NCBI RefSeq assembly: GCF_003096095.1
Contig: NZ_CP015453.1
Span: 2,604,001 to 2,668,000, forward strand
Direction of reading: 5' to 3'
Length of the DNA stretch: 64,000 nt
Source: Dietzia psychralcaliphila
GTDB lineage: Bacteria; Actinomycetota; Actinomycetes; Mycobacteriales; Mycobacteriaceae
Position 1 is the stretch's first letter. Each line of letters begins with the position of its first letter. The position numbers were made by a program, and so were the translations under genes. The notes beneath the pieces were generated by a model that had not been told where the DNA came from, ran no database searches, and saw only the letters and a program-made list of their open reading frames with translations. Shown in pieces: positions 58,392 to 64,000 of the stretch.

Positions 58392-60083
58392 ATGAACGAG
58401 AGCGGCGGTGACTCTGTTGACGGCACCTCTGCTGACGGCACCTCTGCAGTCGATCCGTTGACCGGCCTGACCGCAGCGGCTCGTGCCGGATGGGCGGCGG
58501 AGAATCGTGCCTCCGCTCAACGACTGTCGGCCTGCTACGAACTACTGCGAGAGTGCGTGCGCCGCGACGAAGCCGGCGCCGGCCATGAATCGCGGCCCGG
58601 CCATTCGGTGGTCGACCCGTTCGACGTGGCCACCGGGTATGTGGTGGCGGCGATGGCCGTCTCCACGCTGCGCGCAGAATCCATGGTCTCCTTCGCCGCA
58701 GACCTGCACCAGCGCTACCCCGCGATCCTCGCAGCCCTGGCCGCGGGGCGGATGGACCAGCGGGCCGCGGAACTGCTGGCCCGCCAGATGGCCACCGTCG
58801 ACCCCGAAGTCCTTCCGCTGGTGCAACAGGGAGTGGTCGACGACTACCTGGCCGCGTCGGAAGCCGGCGAACGCCTCGGAGCACAGGCGATACGCGATGC
58901 GGTGGACTCGATCATCGCTCGCTACGACGCCGACGGCATCCGCCGCCGCAAAGAGGACGCCAGTCGCGCTCGCGGCGTGCGCATCAACAAGGGTGCCGAC
59001 GGCATGTCAACGCTGTCGGCCACCCTGGCCACCGAAGAAGCCGCCGTCCTGGCCGAAGCGATCGACCAACGCGCTGCCGAACACGCCGCCGCCGACGCCG
59101 ACGCGGCCGCCGCACACGCCGCCGCAGCTGAGGCCGCCGGCGAGACGCCCCCGGACCTGGGCTGCCACTACTCCAAGGCCGAACGCCGCGCCGATGCCCT
59201 GTTGTCCCTGGTGTGCGGCGACAGCCTCCACCCCGGAAGCCCGGGCCAGCCGCCGGCGCCACTGCGGCCCAAGGTCACCGTCATCGCACCCGGCAACAGC
59301 GGTGACGGCGCCGGCGACGGCACCGGTGATGACTGTGGGGCGCAGGTGGAGTTCACCCGTACCGGCCAGGCCGCGCTGCAGGCACTGCTGGACATGCTGG
59401 TCACCAGCGACGGGGCCAGCTTCGAGAAGGTCGACCCCCGTGTCGGCGCGGCCGACGACGCCCGCCGCGCCCTGAAGTACCGGCCGAGCGCCGAGTTGGC
59501 CCGCCGCATCAGGCTGCGCGACGGCACCTGTCGCCATCCCGGCTGCGCCGTACCGGCCGATGACTGCGACATCGATCACGTCCGGCCCTTCGACCACGCC
59601 GACCCCGCACGGGGCGGGCCCACCGAAGAGTGCAACCTGATGTGTCTGTGTCGACGACATCACCGGTTCAAGACGTTCTCCGACTGGATCTACGACCTGC
59701 AACCCGATGGCAGCCTCACCGTCATCACGCCTGACGGGGCCACCATGATGACCCGACCATCCGGGCCGCTCGGGGCCTACCGCCGCGAACACGCCCGCAA
59801 CGAATCCCGCGCCTGGGACAGACAACAACAGCGCAACCCGGACCCGACCACCACGAGCGGTGACACCCGCTCGGAGCCCACCTACTGGACCCGCCGTGCC
59901 AGCCGCCTGAACACCGAACGCGCCCGCACCACCGGCACCGCCACAGGCCCGGCCACCGGACCGGACGACACCCGACCCGCCGCTCACAGCCGCTGGTGGC
60001 AGCGCAACGCACCCGTCACCAGCAAAGTGGAGCTGGACGTCCGGGCCCTGCTCGACGACATCCTCGATCCGCCGCCCTTCTGA
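58392..60083 (+). CDS. DUF222 / HNH endonuclease (13E12-type repeat family)
   Basis: A 563-residue protein: N-terminal DUF222 helical region (about 30-330, with Ala/Asp-rich helix AAEHAAADADAAAAHAAAAEAA), an HNH nuclease domain near 390-425 (CRHPGCAVPADDCDIDHVRPFDHADPARG ... NLMCLCRRHHRFK) with all His, Asn and Cys ligands intact, and a disordered charged tail. GGAGGTGGGG precedes the ATG. The function of the 13E12 family is unknown; it is multicopy in mycobacteria and LexA-regulated. Two in-frame 15-bp repeats (58419-58448) encode ADGTS near the N-terminus. Confidence 0.93.
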   Translation: MNESGGDSVDGTSADGTSAVDPLTGLTAAARAGWAAENRASAQRLSACYELLRECVRRDEAGAGHESRPGHSVVDPFDVATGYVVAAMAVSTLRAESMVSFAADLHQRYPAILAALAAGRMDQRAAELLARQMATVDPEVLPLVQQGVVDDYLAASEAGERLGAQAIRDAVDSIIARYDADGIRRRKEDASRARGVRINKGADGMSTLSATLATEEAAVLAEAIDQRAAEHAAADADAAAAHAAAAEAAGETPPDLGCHYSKAERRADALLSLVCGDSLHPGSPGQPPAPLRPKVTVIAPGNSGDGAGDGTGDDCGAQVEFTRTGQAALQALLDMLVTSDGASFEKVDPRVGAADDARRALKYRPSAELARRIRLRDGTCRHPGCAVPADDCDIDHVRPFDHADPARGGPTEECNLMCLCRRHHRFKTFSDWIYDLQPDGSLTVITPDGATMMTRPSGPLGAYRREHARNESRAWDRQQQRNPDPTTTSGDTRSEPTYWTRRASRLNTERARTTGTATGPATGPDDTRPAAHSRWWQRNAPVTSKVELDVRALLDDILDPPPF

Positions 60084-60132
60084 CCCACTCTCCCGATCCA
60101 CCCTCCCGTCCAGGGCGGGCCGGGAGCCCCGG

Positions 60133-60888
60133 TCAGACGAACCTGCGGCTGACCTTCTCTGGCAGCAGCGTCAGCAACGGGCCGATCGCCTTCCAGGGCT
60201 TGGCCGGGACGAGCGCACGGGTGGGCTCGGCGTCGATCGTCTTGACCAGGGCGTCGACCCCCTCGTCGAACTCGGTCATCAGCGACGTCTTGACCGACCG
60301 GTTGATGTCGGTGCGGATGTACCCGGGAAGGATGTCGGTGACCTTGATGCGGCTGCCGGAGCTGTCGAGCTCGGCGTGCAGACCCTGCGCCAGCGAGGAG
60401 ACGAACGCCTTGGTGGCGCCGTAGGTGTTCTGGGCCTTGGGCATGCCACGCAGCGAGCTCACCGACGAGATGAATACCAGGTGTCCCTCACCCCGGGAGT
60501 GCATCAGCTCCATCGCGGCCTCGGCCTGGTTCAGCGTGCCCACCACGTTGACCATCGCGGTCTCCCGGTTGGCGTGCGCCTTGCCCGTACCGATGGACGC
60601 CCCCTTGCCCAGGCCGGCGTTGAGGACAAAGCGGTCGATCCCGCCGAGTTCCGCGTCGAGCTCACCGAAGACCCGCTCCACCGCGTCGCCGTCGGCCACG
60701 TCGAGCTCGCGGACCGCCACCGTGATCGACGGGTTGGCCGCCAGGAGCTCGGCGCGGAGTTCCTGGAGTCGCTCCAGACGACGGGCGCAGAGCGCCAGAT
60801 CCTTGCCCTGCGCAGCCCAGCGACGGGCCATACCCTCGCCGAGACCCGCGCTGGCGCCGGTGATCAGGATCGTGTTGCGGTCGGTCAC
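60133..60888 (-). CDS. Short-chain dehydrogenase/reductase
   Basis: A 251-residue SDR: TGASAGLG cofactor loop, NAGLGKGA, and the catalytic Ser ... Tyr-x-x-x-Lys (ISSVSSLRG ... YGATKAFV). The GTG at 60888 has GGAGGAG five bases before it and overlaps the nei stop (GTGA). The longer frame upstream is not used. Substrate unknown. It resembles classical SDRs acting on acyl or sterol-like alcohols. Confidence 0.92.
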   Translation of the reverse strand: MTDRNTILITGASAGLGEGMARRWAAQGKDLALCARRLERLQELRAELLAANPSITVAVRELDVADGDAVERVFGELDAELGGIDRFVLNAGLGKGASIGTGKAHANRETAMVNVVGTLNQAEAAMELMHSRGEGHLVFISSVSSLRGMPKAQNTYGATKAFVSSLAQGLHAELDSSGSRIKVTDILPGYIRTDINRSVKTSLMTEFDEGVDALVKTIDAEPTRALVPAKPWKAIGPLLTLLPEKVSRRFV

Positions 60889-61760
60889 AGGTTCTCCTCC
60901 GTTGGCGATGGCCCCAGTGTGGCACGCGCCGGCTGGCACGACGGGCAGCGGTAGGCGATGCGATCGAGCGAATCGCTCGGCTCGTCCGGGTCGGCGAGAC
61001 CACCCAGCCGGAACGTCTCCACCTCGGTCCCGCACCTGCGGCACGGCTTGCCGTCCCTCCCGTAGACCCACAACTCTCGCCCCCGTCGGGTATCACCGGT
61101 GGTCACGCGGACCGTGCGTTCGGCGTTGGCGACCAGCAGCCGACGGGCCAGCACGACCACGGCGCGCAGATCCGGCACCGCCCCGACCGGCTCGCGCGGG
61201 TCGAGGCCCCGCAGAAAGCACAGTTCGGCGCGGTACACGGTGCCGATGCCCGCGAGATTGCGTTGGTCCAACAAGGCCTCCCCGATCGTCCGGGACGGCC
61301 GCTCCCCGATCCGCCGCACCACCTCCGCGACGCTGGCGTCCGCGTCCCAGTCCTGACCCAACAGGTCGGGACCGAGGTGGTCGACCGCCCGGTCGGCCTC
61401 GGTCGGCCCCAGCGCGCGCAGCAGCCCCAGCTCGGTGCCCACCACCTCCACGTCGCCGGCGCGCAGGACCATCCGGACGGTGTGCGCGGGGAACCGCCAC
61501 CGCTCCCCCGCGCGGTGGACGTGGATGCGGCCCTCCATCTTCAGGTGGATGTGCAGGGTGACGGGGTCTCGCCCCTCCGCGTCAGGGCCGACTACGACGA
61601 AGAGGTGCTTTCCCCGAGACCGGGCAGCCACCACTGTCCTGCCGCGCAGATCGACGGCCGCGAACCTGGGGACCCGGAGTTCGGTCCTGTCCAGGGTCCG
61701 CCCGCCCAGCGCCTGGTGGACCCGTGCGGCCGCCCTGTGGACGGAATCGCCTTCCGGCAC
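60885..61760 (-). CDS. nei2: Endonuclease VIII-like DNA glycosylase (Nei)
   Basis: A 291-residue Fpg/Nei glycosylase-AP lyase for oxidised bases. After removal of the initiator it starts PEGDSVH, with catalytic Pro1 and Glu2; a Lys at GKHLFV; an H2TH domain (IGEALLDQRNLAGIGTVYRAELCF); and a zinc finger CRRCG ... CPSCQ. GTG at 61760 is fixed by the need for that N-terminal Pro. In M. tuberculosis nei lies next to lhr, as here. It overlaps the SDR gene (GTGA). Upstream sequence stays open but is repeat-derived. Confidence 0.94.
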   Translation of the reverse strand: MPEGDSVHRAAARVHQALGGRTLDRTELRVPRFAAVDLRGRTVVAARSRGKHLFVVVGPDAEGRDPVTLHIHLKMEGRIHVHRAGERWRFPAHTVRMVLRAGDVEVVGTELGLLRALGPTEADRAVDHLGPDLLGQDWDADASVAEVVRRIGERPSRTIGEALLDQRNLAGIGTVYRAELCFLRGLDPREPVGAVPDLRAVVVLARRLLVANAERTVRVTTGDTRRGRELWVYGRDGKPCRRCGTEVETFRLGGLADPDEPSDSLDRIAYRCPSCQPARATLGPSPTEENL

Positions 61761-61767
61761 CGTTGAC

Positions 61768-61826
61768 TCCTCTGCGCTGACTATTCTGTCTGTGCTGACT
61801 ACTCCGTCTGTGCTGACTACTCCGTC
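61768..61826. repeat. Three 18-bp tandem repeats upstream of nei2
   Basis: Units at 61768-61785, 61786-61803 and 61804-61821 of the form CCGTCTGTGCTGACTACT (the first more diverged), plus a partial fourth. They lie in the nei2 leader, eight bases before its start codon. Confidence 0.9.
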
Positions 61827-61911
61827 CGCCAGCCGAGTATGGGCACCATGGTGCCCTGAGTCGAACAGGGCTGTCGGGTCCACCCGGCAATCCAGTCCCA
61901 CCCGGCCAACC

Positions 61912-62850
61912 TCACCAACCGAGTTCGTGGCAACCCGCGTGGTCGGCGGTCTCGATCTGCACGGTCGCGTGCTCGATGCCGTGGCCCTCGCGCAGGACAC
62001 GTCGGGCCTCGTCGAGGATGTCGGAATGGGTCGCCCCGGGGCCGACCACGAGGTGGACGGTGCCCACGTCCATCCCTGAGGTCAGGGTCCACAGGTGCAG
62101 GTCGTGCACCTCCTCGACGCCGGTCAACGATGCGAGTTTGGACTCCACCTCTGCGGGGTCGACCCCGGCGGGCGCGTGCTGGGCGAGCACCGTGACGACC
62201 TGCCTGCCGAGCATCACCGCGCGGACGACGATGAACACGGCGATCGCCACTGCCACCACGAGGTCCCACACAGTCGAGTCAGTGGCCCGGATGAGCAGCG
62301 CGGCCGCGATCACCCCGACCGAACCGGCCGCGTCGGCGACGACCTCGAGGTACGCCCCCCGGACTGCGAGACTCTCAGAGGACCCGCTGCGCAGCAGGAG
62401 CAGTGAGATGACGTTGACGACCAGACCGAGCGCGCCGACGAGCAGCATGGTGCCGGTGGCGACGGGGGCATCTGACCCGAACCGGCTGATCGCCTCGACC
62501 AGGACGTACACGCCCATGCCGAGCATGATGAGCACCGCCAGGCCGGAGGCGAAGATCTCGACGCGGTAGTGGCCGAACGTGCGTCGGCCGGAGTGGTCCG
62601 GTCGCGACGCGACCATCGTCGCCAGCAGCGCCGCACCCAGCGCCACCACGTCGGCCGCCATGTGGCCCGCGTCGGAGAGCAGTGCGAGTGAACCGGAGAT
62701 GAGGCCCGCGATCAGCTCGACCACGAAGAACATCGCGGTCAGGACAAACGCGCACGCCAGCCTGACCCGGTAACGCGCTCCGGCGTGACCGGCCGGTCGG
62801 GCGTGGGCGGGGCCGTGCGTGTGACCCCCGTGAGCGTGTCCTGCACCCAT
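61912..62850 (-). CDS. Cation diffusion facilitator metal exporter
   Basis: A 312-residue CDF protein with six helices. It has a His-rich N-terminus (GHAHGGHTHGPAHA), HxxxD-type metal ligands in LLSDAGHMAADVV and VVADAAGSVG, and a C-terminal cytoplasmic domain (VEEVHDLHLWTLTSGMDVGTVHLV). It exports Zn2+ or a related divalent ion using the proton gradient. ATG at 62850 follows a G-rich stretch. A dyad overlaps its promoter region. Confidence 0.93.
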   Translation of the reverse strand: MGAGHAHGGHTHGPAHARPAGHAGARYRVRLACAFVLTAMFFVVELIAGLISGSLALLSDAGHMAADVVALGAALLATMVASRPDHSGRRTFGHYRVEIFASGLAVLIMLGMGVYVLVEAISRFGSDAPVATGTMLLVGALGLVVNVISLLLLRSGSSESLAVRGAYLEVVADAAGSVGVIAAALLIRATDSTVWDLVVAVAIAVFIVVRAVMLGRQVVTVLAQHAPAGVDPAEVESKLASLTGVEEVHDLHLWTLTSGMDVGTVHLVVGPGATHSDILDEARRVLREGHGIEHATVQIETADHAGCHELGW

Positions 62851-62866
62851 TCCAACCCCCCTTATA

Positions 62867-62884
62867 TATGCATTGATGCGCATA
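62867..62884. promoter_or_regulatory. Dyad operator in front of the metal exporter gene
   Basis: TATGCATTGATGCGCATA has inverted TATGC/GCATA arms, 17-34 bases before the exporter ATG, in an AT-rich stretch (TATATATG). It looks like a site for an ArsR/SmtB-type or similar metal sensor, none of which is encoded in the window. Confidence 0.45.
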
Positions 62885-62908
62885 CTTTAACTCATGGGGA
62901 GGCGTGCC

Positions 62909-64000
62909 TCAACGCCGGATGCGCAACCCCTTGGGAGTGGCCCCGAATCCGGCGGTCTCGAAGGCAGCGGCGACGGGCGAGGTGTGGACGGGTTCGCCGG
63001 CAATGGTGGTGACGGTGAGCGGGCCGACGCCCCCGGATCGCACGACCGCGGCCAGCGCGGACGCCGCGAGCGGCACGGCCTCCGGGCGGTCGTCGAGCAC
63101 GAGGACGGTCCGACCACCGCGTTCGACGAACAGAACGCACAACCCGTCGACGAGCACCACGAGCGCACCGGCCTTCCTGCCCGGACGGTGCCCGGTTCCG
63201 GCCTCTGCGGCTGGTGGCCAGGGCAGCGCTGCGCCGTACGGATTGGCCGGGTCGGTGGCGGCGAGGACCCGGACGACGGGCTCGTCGGTGCCGGAGGGCC
63301 AGTGGGCGTCGTCAGCGGTGTCGTCGTAGGCGCGGAGCCGGTCGATGGTGTTGCCGGCGGCGAACTGGGCGGCGCCGAGACCGTCGACGAAGTAGCCGCG
63401 GCGGCAACGCCCGGAGTCCTCCATCTGCGCCAGGACCTTGTAGACGGCGGCGAACCCGCCCGGGATCTCCTCCGACTCGACCGCGCCCCGGGTCACCACG
63501 CCGTGCCGCAGCAGCAGTGTCTCGGCCCAGGCGTGGGCCCGCAGGGTCGCGTCGGTGACCGGTTCCGGCACCAGCGACCAGCGCCCGGCCAGCACGGGCG
63601 GCGTCCGCGTGCCGGCGGCCATCGCCCCGTTCAACTGGGCCATGGAGGACCGGCCGAGGCGGGCCCGACGCGGGCGGGCCGACGATCGCGGTGAGCGGTG
63701 GGCGGTGCCCGAGCCCGATGATCCGCCGCCGGCCAGGACCGCGCGCAACGGGGCGAGCGTGTCGTTGGTGACCACGCCGTCCCACACCAGGTCCCAGAGG
63801 GCGTCGCGGACGGCGGCCTCGGTGACTACTACCTCAGCGACCACCGCCTCGGTGCCGGCGGGGGTCTCGCCTCCGGCCGCCTCCTTCACCCGCGCGACCA
63901 CGTCGCGGAAGAACAGCGCCCCGCCGCGCAGCGAGTCGACCACGGCGAGGTGGACAGGCCCCTCCGGTTGCGGGCGATCGAGCGGGAGGGTCGCGCCGGC
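62909..64000 (-). CDS. lhr: Lhr-type large helicase, C-terminal part (cut by window edge)
   Basis: The last 363 or so residues of a long open frame running out at 64000. It has Lhr-C features (LWDLVWDGVVTNDTLAPLRAVLAGG, RGAVESEEIPGGFAAVYKVLAQMEDSGRCRRGYFVDGLGAAQFAAGNTIDRLR and a final FGATPKGLRIRR). Lhr is an ATP-dependent DNA helicase of about 1500 residues used in mutagenic repair. Adjacent nei2 matches the mycobacterial lhr-nei pair. The helicase core lies outside the window. Confidence 0.9.
   Translation of the reverse strand, partial: AGATLPLDRPQPEGPVHLAVVDSLRGGALFFRDVVARVKEAAGGETPAGTEAVVAEVVVTEAAVRDALWDLVWDGVVTNDTLAPLRAVLAGGGSSGSGTAHRSPRSSARPRRARLGRSSMAQLNGAMAAGTRTPPVLAGRWSLVPEPVTDATLRAHAWAETLLLRHGVVTRGAVESEEIPGGFAAVYKVLAQMEDSGRCRRGYFVDGLGAAQFAAGNTIDRLRAYDDTADDAHWPSGTDEPVVRVLAATDPANPYGAALPWPPAAEAGTGHRPGRKAGALVVLVDGLCVLFVERGGRTVLVLDDRPEAVPLAASALAAVVRSGGVGPLTVTTIAGEPVHTSPVAAAFETAGFGATPKGLRIRR

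Noticed and set aside
58392-60083. Mobile element at the DUF222-HNH gene.
   Set aside because: The gene belongs to a multicopy family, but no inverted terminal repeats, target duplication, integrase or transposase is seen.

Overview
The window is high-GC actinobacterial chromosome. Gene order matches the core genome of Mycobacteriales: rpmF-mprA-mprB-pepD-moaB-mscL, galU-glp-rimJ-glpR, sucCD-perM-purN-purH, pcrA-chorismate mutase-pgi, the leucine-degradation cluster, and lhr-nei all resemble blocks known from Mycobacterium tuberculosis and Corynebacterium. A Dietzia-like or related genus is my inference; no 16S or marker search was possible. There is no phage, IS element, CRISPR array or clear genomic island. 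One tRNA gene, tRNA-Ala(CGC), is present.

Layout. 0-3.4 kb: a paired SMR efflux pump, tRNA-Ala, and an XRE/cupin regulator divergent from a thioredoxin-reductase-like/methyltransferase fusion. 3.4-8.3 kb: GlpR, a GNAT enzyme, Glp (gephyrin-like MoeA), GalU and 5-formyl-THF cyclo-ligase. 8.3-14.4 kb: an FmdB zinc ribbon, a SAF-domain protein, MscL, then the envelope-stress unit mprA-mprB-pepD-moaB plus a coupled 54-residue protein. 14.5-16.5 kb: six ribosomal proteins lacking zinc-binding Cys pairs (L32, L31B, L28, L33, S14, S18). 16.5-23.3 kb: an AEC transporter, a LacI regulator, and a tightly overlapping ABC importer operon ending in a metallo-beta-lactamase hydrolase, with a perfect operator dyad. 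23.3-33.4 kb: a CPBP protease and a leucine/branched acyl-CoA degradation operon (accD1, accA1, acyl-CoA dehydrogenase, MaoC, CitE-like lyase, FadD, ScoA, ScoB). 33.4-34.9 kb: two convergent genes, a double-DUF1540 Cys protein and a DUF2470 protein, each preceded by DtxR/IdeR-like iron boxes. 34.9-42.8 kb: amidase, Lrp regulator, a giant fused indolepyruvate ferredoxin oxidoreductase, a membrane-anchored beta-lactamase-like hydrolase and a TetR regulator. 42.8-48.9 kb: purH, purN, perM, sucD, sucC. 49-57.5 kb: M23 peptidase, GNAT, PcrA, an alanine/Na symporter, chorismate mutase, DUF5701, Pgi. 57.5-64 kb: RibD-like reductase, a DUF222/HNH (13E12-type) gene behind SOS boxes, SDR, endonuclease VIII, a CDF metal exporter, and the C-terminal part of Lhr helicase, cut by the window edge.

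Three themes run across the window. Many units are translationally coupled by ATGA, GTGA or TTGA overlaps. Regulators sit next to or divergent from their likely targets, with visible dyads. Short tandem repeats of 12-24 bp (mostly multiples of three) cluster at gene starts, gene ends and disordered tails, plus one non-coding 8-bp array next to the SOS-controlled HNH gene. The least described candidates are the LacI/ABC/MBL operon, the oxidoreductase-methyltransferase fusion, the iron-boxed DUF1540/DUF2470 pair, and the 54-residue protein coupled to moaB.
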